From: Rhodeus uyekii
Taxonomy: Eukaryota; Chordata; Actinopteri; Cypriniformes; Acheilognathidae
Reading direction: 5' to 3'
Length of the DNA stretch: 64,000 nt
NCBI GenBank assembly: GCA_037043235.1
Contig: JAWRVZ010000049.1
Coordinates: forward strand, 1,276,501-1,340,500
Position 1 is the first letter of the stretch. The number at the start of each line of letters is the position of its first letter. A model generated the notes under the pieces. That model made no database searches. It was given only the letters and a program-made list of their open reading frames with translations, and was not told the DNA's origin. The translations under genes were made by a program, and so were the position numbers. Below, one piece after another: positions 22,802 to 35,075 of this stretch.

Positions 22802-25800
22802 TTATTTCTCACAAATGCATTTGTAAAAATCTGAGCATGGATAATCATTCCAGTTGTTCACAGGGTCGTCTGAAGAATCCAGTACGATACAGTCTTCATT
22901 TCCACGACGGCTATCAGGCTGACCTTTGAACCAAAACCTGGAAAAAATATCAGATTTTCCATTATTCAGAAATCCAAATGTTCATCCAATTGGAAGGGTT
23001 TTATTTATTATCAATTAAAAAAGAATGTTGGTCTTATTTTTTAAATGAGAATTTAAAAAAAAAGAATCTCTTGAAAATTCAAGAGTAAACCTAAAGCAGA
23101 AAGTGCATTTTTTTTAAACAGAATTTATTTACAGGGAGAGGTTTTGTAGTTTTCCTGCTTGATTTTCTGGAGGTTTGATGTTCTGACTAAAACAAATAGG
23201 CAAATAAAACAAAGTTTTTTATCACTTACGCTTGTTTCAGTGTTGAATTATCCACCCATTTCATGATCCCCTCATCCTCAATGTCAGACAATCCAATCCA
23301 CGCTCTCTCCTTCACTAATGAAGATATGAACCTCTGTGTGAATAAGAACAGGAATAAGTGTGATTCCTCTCATTTATTATCACACACTCACACAAACTCA
23401 CCTGCTTCTCTTCAGTGTTGATAATGACCAGATCAGCTCCTCGATCCCTGCAGAACTGCCTGCTCTCAGTCAAGTTCTTATACTCATTGGATATGAACAA
23501 GCCATCTGGACCCCACAGATATCCTGAAAGAAACACAGACTTTTGCATACCCAGCTAACAGTGAAGGTTCTCCTAACTTTGGCTTAGGAGGTTCTGCCAA
23601 TGTTCTTTACAAATAATGAGCAAAAATACTTCCAAAAACATTAATATTACATTTGTTCAATGTGATATCTTCTTTAATATTGTTCTCAAAACATGAATAC
23701 ATTGTTTGTAGAAGGTTTTATAAATTTCGTCATGATTTTGAGAGAAAATGTTTTTAGAACAATATTCCTGGAACATCCTTTAAACATTAGAATGAAAATG
23801 AACATTGAATGAATAAGACTGTTTACTCTTTTAAAAGAACTTCCTTGTAATGTGGCAAATTTTTGTAGCCTGTCCCATAGTTATTCATTCTAACTTTTCT
23901 CTTAAATGTATGTTTGTGCAAGTATCAGAATGAAACCCTTTCAAAACAATTTGTCTCTTTCTGTAATAATTGCATTGATTATGTCATATTTGTACACAGA
24001 CAACTCACAAAAAGTCTGTGCCTCGTTACGACGATGAGTTCCACGCTTCCCCCCTCTGGCCACCGGAGGGAGCTCTCATACATATACTCTCACACACACA
24101 CACACATACACACACACACACACAGACACACTACAATTCCCATGGTGTCGTTCATTGGACTGATTATAACCACCCCAGCTGTTACTCATTCACAGAGACT
24201 ATCTAAACCTGGTTACCCAGCAGCTCAGGGCGAAGTCTTGTTTTGCTATTGCTGACATTTCCGAGCGTTTGTATCCTGCCTTTTATTCTGTTTCTGATCT
24301 TGCTGTTACCCCTTTACTGAGTTGGAGCGATACATTTCTAATTTTTACATTTGAGTGGGGTTTGGATGTTAGGGCATTGGGGTGCCCAGAACCCTCCCTC
24401 GTTGACTATGTGAACCTTGTGCTACGGCTAAATGAGGTAGACTTTGAGGACGAGGAAGTGACTAAATCCTCGCTCCCGAGCCCCGCAGTTAAGCCTGTGT
24501 TCCCGAGTCTTGCGGTCCAGCCCACGCTTCCGAGTCCTGCAACTGAATCCACGCTCCAGAGTGCCGCGACCGAGTCAGCGCAAGTCACCCCAGCCATGGC
24601 CAAGAGGGCGGTGGATATATTTTATGTCGTGGCAGCCGTGCGAGCCTGGAGGCTGCACGGGTCTGTCACCCTAGAGCCCGCAACGACCCGTCAGTCAGCA
24701 CCAGAGCCCACAACGACCCGTCAGCCAGTGCCAGAGTTACTGCTTCCCACCCTATCCCACCCTATCCCACCCTATCCCACCCTTCATCAGGAATATCCCT
24801 GTCTGTCAGCCCTCCAGCCCTGTCTCTGCTGGAGATTGTCTGCCCTGCACCGCTGCAGGTCCTACCGCCTAACCCTATCTGTGACTTCACCTCCAGCCTC
24901 AGATCCCTTCTCTCCACCTCAGCCTGTCGACCTGTCAGCTTCGCCCTGGCTCCTCCCGTCCTCGGCTTCACCCGTGACCCTCGACCAGGTAGCTCCACAG
25001 GATTCCCTTGTCCCTTGTTTTATATTCATTCTGTTTGTTATTTTGACCTTTGGACAACCTGAAGAGACCTCTGCTTTACTTGTTAATTTAATACATTTAA
25101 TGTTATGTTTTCTATTTAGTTTTTTGTTTTGTTTAAATATCGGCTGGAGTGAGTAAAAAAATAGATCCATTACCAAAACCCAGTCTTATTAGACTGGACT
25201 CGGGGCGTAGTAATATGTGTGACAGAAATAAAGTGTCACTGGTTAGAAATGAGTAAAGCTGTTTGTGGAGTTGTTGAATCCTCTGCTGAGATCTGGAGAT
25301 ATTTAATGTCTTCTTTTATCTTCAGTTGATTTCATCTAAGACTGCGGATGAAGTCACTTGTAGTTCTTGAGTTTCTCTTTTTTTCAGTGATTCTGTTTGT
25401 TATCATCTGCTGTTCAAAATGTTTCAGGAACATCATACTAACCTTTAAATGACTTTCTATTTAAATTAAGGAAACTGGACATTTCTATGTTCTTGGAATG
25501 CTACAAATCAATGTTCTTAAGATATGTGAAAATGATGGACAAAAGAAAACAGACTCTGAACCCAAAGCGTGTTTAATCAAACAGAGAAAGCTAAAGAAGT
25601 TTTAGGTTGTCCCCTGCTCTCTCTTAAGTTAATAATAATGATACATTTTATTTAAGGGGCCTTACATGACACACAAGGACACATTACATGCAGATAAAAC
25701 AAAAATGTACAAGCAACAAATAAAGCAACAACAAATATATAAACCAACACTTATAGAGTATCATTGGTAAGCCAGCCTAAAGAGATGCGTTTTCAAACGG

Positions 25801-28800
25801 GATCAAAAAATAGGGAGAGAGCCATTGTTACGAATGTCCTGAAGAAGCCAGTTCCACAGATGAGGAGCAGCTGAGCTAAAAGCTCAAGATCCCATGGAAA
25901 CTACACTCACCTAAAGGATTATTAGGAACACCTATTCAATTTCTCATTAATGCAATTATCTAATCAACCAATCACATGAATGTCAGAATGGGAAAGAAAG
26001 GTGATTTAAGCCATTTTGAGCATGGCATGGTTCTTGGTGCCAGACGGGCTGGTCTGAGTATTTCATGGACAACCATTTCTAGGGTTTACAAAGAATGGTG
26101 TGAAAAGGGAAAAGCATCCAGCATGCAGAAGTACTGTTGGAGAAAATGCCTTTTTGATGCTAGAGGTCAGAGGTCATGGGTCGACTGATTCAAGCTGATT
26201 GAAGAGCAACTTTGACTGAAATAACCACTCGTTACAACTGAGGTTTGCAGCAAACATTTGTGAAGCCACAACACACGCAACCTTGAGGCAGATGGGCTCC
26301 AACAGCAGAAGACCCCACCAGGTACCACTTATCTCCACTACAAATAGGAAAACGAGGCTACAATTTGCACGAGCTCACCAAAACTGGACAGTTGAAGACT
26401 GGACAAATGTTGCCTGGTCTCATGAGTCTCGATTTCTGTTGAGACATTCAGATGGTAGACTCTGAATTTGGCATAAACGGAATTAGAACATGGATACATC
26501 ATGCCTTGTTACCACTGTACAGGCTGCTGGTGGTGGTGTAATGGTGTGGGGGATGTTTTCTTGGCACACTTTAGACCAGGGGTGGGCAAACTATTTTTCT
26601 CGCCGGCCACATTGGTTTCTTAAAATTGACAGAGGGGCCAAAATTGAAGGTCGTACCTGTGCATTTACTTATAAGAAATCCTAGAAAACCTGTATAAAGT
26701 ATAGTTTGATCTTAAATCACTCGACTGGGACACGTGAAATTACAACAAAACAATATTAATACAATTTAATTGACAGAAAAAACATAATATGCAATGTGAC
26801 TGAATCATATATGTATTGTATATTTCGTATCTGACAATCACAGGCGTCCAATCACAACTGACCTCTGGAAAAAAGGGAACTAACCAATGACGTTTGATGT
26901 TACTATTACAAGAGCAAGCCTCGCCCCACGACTGACAAAAATAAAAGTGCTGGCGCGAGCAAAAACAGCAGTCGAGAGCGCGCGAGTTTACGTGTAGCTC
27001 TGTTTTCCGCTCGCGGATGTAATTTACGCGCGCGCAAACATCAGTTTTGCGCTCGTTCCTTTTTAGCACAAAATTAACGCCATAAAGGGGGGTGTAGAGG
27101 GGTTTGCGACAAATGCCTACTCTCCACCACAGATTCAGCGCCACTGCCGCTTGCAGCCGCGACAGAGTGGCATTACAGGGAAATGTAAAATGAAGGAGGT
27201 TTAATACAGGTTCGGCAAGATCAGCGGGCGGATTAAAAAGTCCAATGGGCCAGATATGGCCCGCGGGCCGTAGTTTGCCCACCCCTGCTTTAGACCCTTA
27301 GTGCCAATTGGGCATCGTTTAAATGCCATACCCTACCTGAGCATTGTTTCTGACCATGTCCATCCCTTTATGACCACCATGTACACATCCTCTGATGCTG
27401 CTTCCAGCAGGATAATGCACCGTCACAAAGCTCAAATCATTTCAAATTGTTTTTTTGAACTAGACAATGAGTTCACTGTACTAAAATGGCCCCCACAGTC
27501 CATCAACTGCAAGATGCTCCTATCAATATTTATAATTTCTAAAGAATGCTTTCAGCACCTTGTTGAATCAATGCCACGTAAAATTAAGGCAGTTCTGAAG
27601 GTGAAAGTGGGTCAAACACAGTATTAGTATGTGTTCCTAATAATATTTTAGGTGAGTGTAGATATATGTGAGGAGGAACTAAAGGGTTCAAGAGGGAGTA
27701 TGTGTTGAAAGCAGATCAGTGATATATGATGGAGCAAAGTCTTGTAAACGAGAAGCAGGATTTTACATTCTATGCATTGTTTCACAGGAAGCCAGTGCAT
27801 TTGTTGAAGAACTGGATATATATTTAGTTCCAGTTTAGATGCTCTAGTAATTAGTCATGCAGCTGCAGTTCTGCATTAACTGTAACTTCTGTAGAAGATT
27901 ATGTGGAAGAACATAATGAACATAATGGATGAACTGCTTCTCCTCACCCGGATTAATAAGGATTTTTTCAACTCTGCTGCACTGTGCTTCACTGAGACCT
28001 GGCTAATCGGACAATGCAATATATCTGCCGGGCTTCCAGCTGTTCCGAGCAGATCGCATCACGGAGCTAACCGGGAAAACGAGAGGTGGAGGTTTGTGTT
28101 TCTATATCAACGAAAGTTGGTGTTCAGATATAACAACACTGAAGAAGATATGCTCTCCTAACCTAGAGACTCACTTCATAAACTGTAAATCTTTCTATTC
28201 ACCGCGTGAGATTGCCTCGTTTATTCTCGTCAATGTTTACATTCCTCCAGACGCGTGTGTCAGCTCGGCATTACAACAGCTGGCTGAACAAATAGCTGAG
28301 ACGGAAAAAAAGTATCCAGATTATCTTTTAATCCTTCTTGGGGATTTTAACAAAGCAAATCTCTCCCGTGAACTGCCAAAATACAGACAGCACATTACAT
28401 GTCCCACCAGAGACAGTAATATTCTTGACCACTGCTACACCACAATAAAGAATGCATATCATTCCGTCCCACGGGCAGCTTTGGGGCTTTCTGATCACTG
28501 TGTGGTTCATCTTATACCATCCTACAGGCAGAAACTGAAATCAGGTAAACCTGCAAAAAAGACTGTAAAGAGGTGGACTAATGAAGCAGAACAGAAATTA
28601 AAAGCATGCTTTGATTGCACGGAATGGAATGTTTTTGAAGCTGCTATCACTGATCTGGACGAGCTCACTGAGACTGTAACATCATACATCAGTTTCTGTG
28701 AGGATACACACATTCCTACCAGGACATTCTTATCATTTCCTAATGATAAACCGTGGTTTACTGGGAAACTCAAACTTCGCTTCGTCATAACAAAGAGGAC

Positions 28801-31674
28801 GCTTACAAAATGGGGGATGGTGTTTTGTACAAACAGACCAGGAACAGACTGACAAAGGAGATAAGAGCAGCTAAAAAAGTTACTCTGATAAGCTGAGAAA
28901 CCAGTTTTCTTCCAACAACCCTGCTGCTGTCTGGTCAGGCCTGAAGAATATCACCAATTACAAGCCACCATCCCACTGATCTGCTGAGAATCAACATCTG
29001 GCGGATGAGCTAAACACTTTTTACTGCAGGTTTGAGAAACCCAAACTCATACCTCAAAACCACTCTGAACTACACCTCACACGTCCTCCAACACCTCCTG
29101 CACCCCTCAGTGCTTACGGTCTGTATGGAGCAGGTAACCAAAATCTTCAAAAGACAGAAGATAAGGAAAGCTTCAGGCCCAGATGGCATCTCATCTGCTT
29201 GTTTGAAAGCCTGCGCTGACCAACTGGCCCCAGTCTTCACGCGGATCTTCAATAGATCATTGGAGCAGTGTGAAGTTCCCCGTTGCTTCAAACGCTCCAC
29301 CACCATTCCTGTCCCAAAAAAACCCCAAATCACTGGACTTAATGACTACAGACCTGTCGCTCTCACATCTGTGGTCATGAAGTCATTTGAAAGACTGGTT
29401 CTGGCCCACCTGAAGGACATCACTGGACCCTTGCTGGATCCTTTTCAATTTGCCTACAGAGCAAACAGGTCTGTGGATGATGCAGTCAACATGGGACTGC
29501 ATTATATCCTGCAACATCTCGACAGACCTGGGACTTATGCAAGGATCTTTTTTGTGGACTTCAGTTCGGCCTTCAACACCATCATGCCTGATCTTCTTAC
29601 AGCTAAACTGACCCAGCTCTCCTTGCCATCCTCAATCTGCCAGTGGATCACCAGCTTCCTGACGATGAACAGCGAGTGAGACTGGGGAAACTCACATCCA
29701 GGTCTCTCACTACCAGCATTGGCGCCCCTCAGGGGTGTGTTCTCTCCCCACTGCTCTTCTCCCTGTACACCAATGACTGCACTTCTAAAGACCCTTCTGT
29801 GAAGCTCCTGAAATTTGCAGACGACACCACCGCCATCGGCCTCATCCGAAACAGTGACGAGTCTGCTTACAGACTAGAGGTTGAACAACTGGCTGTCTGC
29901 TGCAGTTATAACAACCTTGAGCTCAACACGCTCAAAACGGTGGAGATAATAGTGGACTTCAGGAGGAACAGCCCTGCTCTACCTCCACTCACCATCATGA
30001 ACAGCACAGCGGCAGCAGTGGAGCAGTGGTTCCTGGGCACCACCATCTCTCAGGACCTGAAGTGGAAAAATCACATTGACTCCATTGTAAAAAAGGCCCA
30101 GCAGAGACTGTACTTCCTTCATCAGCTGAGGAAGCTCAACCTCCCAAAGGACCTGCTGATACAGTTCTACTCGGCCGTCATTGAGTCTGTTTTGTGCACC
30201 TCCATCACTGTCTGGTTTGGTTCAGCTACCAAATCTGACATCGGGAGACTACATCGCACAATCCGGACTGCAGAGAGGATTCTTGGTGCTTCCCTGCCAG
30301 CCCTCCAGGACCTGTACTCTTCCAGAGTGAAAAAGAGAGCAGGTAAAATCATCACAGACTCCGCTCACCCTGGAAACACCCTGTTTGAACTGTTACCGTA
30401 AGGACGGCGACTACGATCACTGGCAACTAGAACATCTAGGCACAGGAACAGTTTCTTTCCACAGGCCATTTCCCTCTTAAACAGTTGAATTAATAAGAGA
30501 TAAAATGCTGGGCAGAGCGCAGGGAAAGAAAAACAATGCAGACGGATGTTATGGCTGACAATCTATCCCCTCTCCCACTCCATGCAAAAAATCCCAGCAT
30601 GTGACCACATGTACTTGTGTATGTTATGTATCGTTATTGTTATTTGCTATGTAAACTCATGTTGTGTTGTATATGTGCACTGGAAGCTTCAATACCAAGA
30701 CAAATTCCTTGTGTGTGCAAGCACACTTGGCAATAAAGCTCTTTTTGATTCTGTTTCTGATTCTAATAAAAGAGCATTGCAATAATCAATAAGTGAAGTG
30801 ACTAGAGCATGAACCAGAAGGGCAGAGCTCCTCGATGAGAGAACAGAACGGAGCTGGCTGATGTTCCATATGTGATAATAAGCCATCCGAGTAATATTGT
30901 TAATATGAGCTTTGAAAGTTAAATTATTGTCAAGGATAACACCCAGGCTCTTAACTTGTGCTGAAAGACTAACTGTAGAAGCATGTATACACAAAGAAAA
31001 AAAAAAACTGCTCTTTGACAGATTACTTTTTGGACCTGCAAGAAGTATTTCTGTTTTACTGCTGTTTATCTTAAGAAAATGACTTGAAAACCAAGCTTTA
31101 ATTCAGAAAAACAGCTAGAAAGAGAGGATGGAGGAAGTTCAGAAGTAGGTTTGGAAGATAGTTAGAGTTATTATTACGAGGAACCTTCTTAATGTAATGC
31201 CACAACAAGTCAACATTATGAAAAATGTTCTCATTATTATGACTTTCAGAATCATATTCTTTTGCTCAGCTGTGGCAGAAACAGGTTTTCATAGATTTGT
31301 ACTGACCTTGTTTAGATGTTTCTTTCTCCAGTTTCTCAGACAGAGTTGTGACGTTTCTCTCTAACTCCAGTTTCTTCTTGTTGAGTTGGTCTTTTTCAGT
31401 CATCAGATCAGTGTAATTGTCCTGTAAGCTGTTGATAGTCTGATTGAACTCTTCAACTGTGTTCTTGTAACTCTTTACCAGATCTCTCTCTGCTGTGATG
31501 ATGATGAACTGCAGAATGATGAAGATCAGCAGAAGAACACAAATGAGCCCGAGACACACTGTCATCAACACCAAACACCGACTTCCTCCTGACAAACACA
31601 GAGAAAACACACAAATGTCAGTGAATAACCTACATCAGGGTGCCAAACTTTTTTGGCTTGTGAGATACTTATAA

Positions 31675-31705
<31 letters not shown>

Positions 31706-33061
31706 TCTGTGATGACAGACTCTCCAAACGATGGCAGATTGAGGGAAATGCACTTCGAAAATGACAGTGGAAAAAAAGTAGGGCTCCCACTTGGAAAAAA
31801 GGATGGAATTGGTTAGTCTTTTTGACTTTTTACTTTGTCCAGCTCCCCCACTCATTTTTATACACTTTTTTAAGTTTAAAATGAATAAATTAAAGCTATC
31901 TTGCTAGAGTTTTACAGCACTTGGAGCTGTTTTACTCATGCACGGTGACCCATGTGTCAGAAAAGGTCAGAGGTCAGACTGGCTGCCCTGTACGTCAATG
32001 AAGTGACGCAATTCATAGTGAGGATGGATGATGGGCTATCATCTACTTTAATTCCATGCTATCTACCCACGTATCCATATTGCTGAGCCACTGATGCGTG
32101 CATTTGGATGCTTTTCTTAGTTTGGATGCTGATAAATTGGATGTTCAAAAGTGGTTTTCTCTAATGGTACGGTCGCCGTAGAGAGGAAGGGTCCAACGAG
32201 TGTGAGAGTGCAAGAGAAGAGATGATCGGCCGATATCAGGTAATTTTGAAGATGCATTAGGATGCGCCCATTATTTTCTGAGAGCCGGTCATGTAGTTGG
32301 GAATGAGGAGCGGTAAAGTTCCCTTTGTTTCTGTTCCCAACAAATTAGCATATTCTATGATGCAGTCAGAATTGGACAAACTTTGGTTCAACAGAGTCAA
32401 AGAAATAATATGATGCTTTTTAGCCTAACACAATATGCATCATCATTTCAAGAATACAGTGTGTGTGCATGTGTGTATTAGGTCTTTGGGAACCAGGTGG
32501 CCTTCTTTTGGGGGGTTAGTGTCTATTAACTCTTACTAAGCCATTGAGTCTTACTCTTTATTAACTCTATTGATTGATCATTTTGAGCCACTGTCCAGAC
32601 GCTGTACAACCACACAGGCCTCAACCTGTAAGCCAGCAATGTGCTGTTTGAGAAGAGAGCGAGAACTCTTCCATCTTCTCCTGGTTGCTGTGTGTGTGAA
32701 GCATGAAGAACCCGGTCCGACCGTGAGGCCCAACACATCAAGTCATGTGCAACTTCCTCCACCATAACAGAGTTAAACTTTTAAAAGTAAAACTGTTAAA
32801 TCGTCAAAATTTTCTTCATTCATAGTGGAAGAATATTCATAGTGACTGCAAATCTTGACTTCACCGATGACAAAAAAATATGCGAACTTGTATGTGACAC
32901 TTCCTCAAACATTAGCGACACCATTTTAACTTTAAAGTAATTTTCTGCTTACTGCGCTTTCCATCTTTTCCTTCATCCTGGCCATTATTCTGTGTTCGAC
33001 GTCCAGTTGTGTCTTCAATAACTCTGTGTTCAACATTTTGATAAATATCCTCTGAATCCAT
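22802..33061 (-). CDS. C-type lectin-like receptor, gene C (250 aa, QPD type)
   Basis: Five exons join in frame: 32953-33061 tail, 31307-31588 transmembrane and stalk, 23402-23523, 23230-23333 and 22802-22937 CTLD, total 753 nt. The tail starts MDSEDIYQNVEHR. The transmembrane segment resembles gene E, and the stalk is short with NQT, NYT and NVT sequons. The first CTLD exon is 18 nt longer than in sister genes and begins YLWGPDGLFISNEYKN. Then come RQFCRDRGADLVIINTEEK, RAWIGLSDIEDEG, a QPD motif in KGQPDSRRGNEDC, NNWNDYPC and CICEK. QPD in place of EPN is the classic change from mannose-type to galactose-type preference in group II lectins, so a different ligand is inferred. Intron 2 (23524-31306) is filled by nested transposons; splicing across it is assumed. 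Confidence 0.85.
24004..25220 (+). mobile_element. Repeat with Pro/Ser-rich open frame, LTR-like end
   Basis: An open frame (24269-25156) rich in Pro, Ser and Thr holds small internal repeats (PEPTTTRQPVPE; TLSHPIPPYP). The composition and tail resemble 38040-39217, including CTCCCGAGC blocks and a late polyadenylation region. It ends near GTGTGACA. I recognise no protein domain. It is probably part of an LTR-type repeat family, not a host gene; boundaries are approximate. Confidence 0.4.
25222..25325. repeat. Inverted copy of lectin-unit 3' flank
   Basis: The plus strand here (AAATAAAGTGTCACTGGTTA, GTGGAGTTGTTGAATCCTCT) equals the reverse complement of 8094-8185. All other copies of this block (8094, 22440, 59940) are in the opposite orientation. 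It is a local inversion or an inverted duplicate. Confidence 0.6.
25904..27658 (+). mobile_element. Tc1/mariner element, degenerate, carrying a nested hAT
   Basis: Terminal inverted repeats CACTCACCTAAAGGATTATT (left) and the matching right end (GTGTTCCTAATAATATTTTAGG...GTG) are flanked by TA (25902-25903 and 27659-27660). Transposase pieces are read in several frames: a HTH part with GMVLGARRAGLSI (25976-26188), then VEDWTNVAWSHESRFLLRH, GGGVMVWGMFS and, beyond the nested element, SDHVHPFM. In WSHESRF the catalytic Asp of the WSDE motif is His. It is inactive. Confidence 0.88.
26577..27287. mobile_element. Non-autonomous hAT element, 711 bp
   Basis: Ends are CAGGGGTGGGCAAACT and its inverted copy AGTTTGCCCACCCCTG. 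It is flanked by the exact 8-bp target duplication CTTTAGAC (26569-26576 and 27288-27295), which is diagnostic of hAT transposition. No transposase is present. A CpG-rich part lies at about 26950-27060. Confidence 0.93.
27895..30765 (+). mobile_element. LINE with endonuclease and reverse transcriptase, frameshifted
   Basis: From about 27895 the element reads an endonuclease part (CFTETWL, YIPPDACVSSALQQLAEQ, LLGDFNK, LGLSDHCVVHL). A linker follows, then reverse transcriptase in two frames: 29032-29679 (KASGPDGISSACLK, DYRPVALTSVVMKSFERLV, FVDFSSAFNTI) and 29643-30401 (GAPQGCVLSPLLFSLYTND, KFADDTTAIGL). The catalytic FADD is kept. Frameshifts near 28080, 28850 and 29650 inactivate it. The tail after AATAAA is TTCTGTTTCTGATTCTAA (30750-30765). 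It is related to the LINE at 4751 but a distinct family. It lies inside the outer LINE 25625-31180. Confidence 0.85.
31625..32465. repeat. Duplicated intron-1 block (pairs with 36455-39645 and part of 400-550)
   Basis: It shares with 36455 onward the segment TTTTTTGGCTTGTGAGATAC and with 39390-39645 the segments AGAGGAAGGGTCC, GATGATCGGCC and TCATGTAGTTGGGAATG. In the other copy the block is interrupted by repeats and by the CR1/L2 LINE, so this copy supplies the empty site (near 32444-32452). Confidence 0.75.
31680..31706. repeat. (TA)n microsatellite
   Basis: A short TA run in the flank just upstream (minus sense) of the gene C stalk exon. Confidence 0.85.
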
Positions 33062-33119
33062 TTATTCGCTGTTTCTGACAGTATCGTCTTCACAGATTAA
33101 GTGTGAACATGAGAATGAG

Positions 33120-33175
33120 AAGTGCTAATTTAAATAGATTTGACACTTAACAGGAAGTGATGTCATTTCACACTG
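33120..33175 (-). promoter_or_regulatory. Conserved lectin-unit promoter module, gene C
   Basis: ACTTCCTGTT (minus strand, 33149-33158) is followed by TATTTAAAT (33128-33136), with the ATG at 33061. Layout is the same as in units H, B and F. Confidence 0.55.
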
Positions 33176-33329
33176 GCCTTTGTCAAGAATTAACACTTGC
33201 AGTCCAACTTAAAAACTTCCCGCAGACTCATATTACTGTGTTTATGTGTTGTGTGTACATTCAATCACATGTTATCAGCTTCAAAATCCAACAAGGTGAA
33301 TCTGTGACACTCGAATCACCCAAACCCCC

Positions 33330-33520
33330 TTAAACAGACCAAACTGGAGGTTTGTGTTGATGATGCAGGAAACAGCAGCAAATCCCTGAATCTGTTGTTT
33401 CTGTTTCTCTCTGATCACTTCAGTCTGATAAACCTGCTCTCTGCTGCCGCCCTGCTGGACTGGAGGAAATCGATCCATACCACAATAAACAGATTCACAA
33501 GAATTAAACATGGAATAAAA
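33330..33520. repeat. Lectin-unit 3' flank block
   Basis: Contains CAGCAAATCCCTGAATCTG and the CCCTGCTGGACTGGAGGAAAT segment that also occurs at 12830, 34470 and 45955. It marks the 3' boundary region of the upstream unit D, next to the gene C promoter. The stretch 33520-33990 is AT-rich, with nothing recognisable. Confidence 0.6.
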
Positions 33521-34850
33521 ACAAAATGGTGACAATATTGAAATTTTACCATTTTATTCAAAGACAAAGTTTCACAGACACACATTAGAAAGGTTGTGAT
33601 TACAGTGTTTCTGCAAATACAAGTAGGATACATAAGAATCGAATCACCATATTTATAATGAAATCATCATATTTAAAAATAACAATTCATAAAAATAAAA
33701 TATGACTGTGAATCTTTATTAATTTTAGGATATCATTAAGGACTTTCAGAATCTTTACTTTTAAAAATAATTTTGTTCCTGTATTTTTAAAATATATTTA
33801 TATATTCATATTATAATGATAGTACATTTGAACAAAAATGAATTTCTTTTATTAATCAAAATAAGCAGAAAAATAGTACAAACTTTGCTAAAGTGATTGT
33901 TTTGAACAAGTTTAAACATTTTTGACAAGCTTTGGGATAATATCACATCATAAAAAAAAAATCATTGTTGTTGATGACATTAAATACATATTTTCATCAG
34001 TGTAAAAGTTGATTCGTCTACCTAACAGTATAGCACATCCACCATTTTTTTTTTTTTTTAACACTTTACTTGTGTTTAAAGTTCTGAACCGAATCCTCCT
34101 CCAAAGCGCAATGGGTTGTGGGAAATATCAGCTGTTTGGTGGATCCACAAACCACCGGAAAATCTGCCGGACATGGTAACCATCCGGGGACTTGATACTC
34201 TTTTAAACATAGCATGCTTTGTGACTCACTTATTTAAATCTCACACACTGTATCGGGAGGAAAAATGGACATTAGCAGACAGGTTTAATTTCAGGGAAAC
34301 AAATTATAATCTATATTAGATAACAAAAGACTAAATCAGTTACATCTTTTTTGTTTTGCTGTAGTCTCTCATTCACCTCTATTGAAGTTTACAATGATGA
34401 CTGAGAAGCTATAAATATGAAAAGTGTCAGCCTTCAGTTTTCACTGAGGAAACTCTGATAATCCTGCTCTCTGCTGCGCCCTGCTGGACTGGAGGAAATA
34501 TCTCCATACCGCAGCAACGCAGATACAAAAGAATGAAATATGACAGAAAAACAATACTGATGTGGGTTTATAATGCTGATCATGTAATAGGTTTCATTTA
34601 AAGCGAACCAGTTCAACTGAAAATAAGTTTCACAGTCATTCAGTGTAAGACTAAAGGCATGAATCAAGGAAACTTTCAAATATGAGAAACGGGATGCGGT
34701 TCGTTATAAGAAGAATAAAAAAAAAAACACTTCAAACACATACATCTCATTAGCTACAGGTTGTTTTGAAAATGATAAAAATGACTAAAAGTTAGGTATT
34801 ATTTTATGAAATGTTGACGTGATCATCAGAAATGAAGACTGCTAATGAAC

Positions 34851-35011
34851 TTCTTCATCATCTTCTTCTTCAGCCCTAGCGCTCACGGTCAAAGGCTATG
34901 TTGCTGCAGACGCTTCTCCATTGCGCTCGGTGACTTGCGATCGTTCTCAGATGTTCCAGCCAGGAGTCGTTGTATGCTTTTTGTGATAGGTTGAACGGAA
35001 CCATGAACCAT
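34851..35011 (-). mobile_element. Small retro-insertion (161 bp) with 10-bp target duplication
   Basis: Absent from the otherwise matching segment near 13190. Flanked by GCTAATGAAC at 34841-34850 and 35012-35021. The left end is a TTC/ATC-rich stretch, which on the minus strand is a GAA/GAT-rich tail. It is consistent with a 5'-truncated LINE or SINE copy. Confidence 0.75.
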
Positions 35012-35075
35012 GCTAATGAACTAATGAAGCTGAAATAAATGAGTCAAAGTGATCATGAAGAAGAAGGATTGGATG

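Larger units (their letters stand above)
25625..31180 (-). mobile_element. Outer LINE (CR1/L2-like), split by two later insertions
   Basis: Minus-strand reverse-transcriptase C-terminal sequence is read at 30994-30770 (KSLGVILDNNLTFKAHINNI and LIDYCNALL). It continues after the inserted LINE at 27890-27661 and after the Tc1 element at 25900-25640 (FTRLCSIIYHRS region near 27750). The 3' tail is near 25625-25650, with TAA-type repeats. It is 5'-truncated and full of stops. It forms the outermost layer of the nest in intron 2 of gene C. Confidence 0.65.

Noticed and set aside
24269..25156. Novel Pro/Ser-rich host gene of 295 codons
   Set aside because: Composition and tail resemble another repeat at 38040-39217, and no domain or splice structure is visible.
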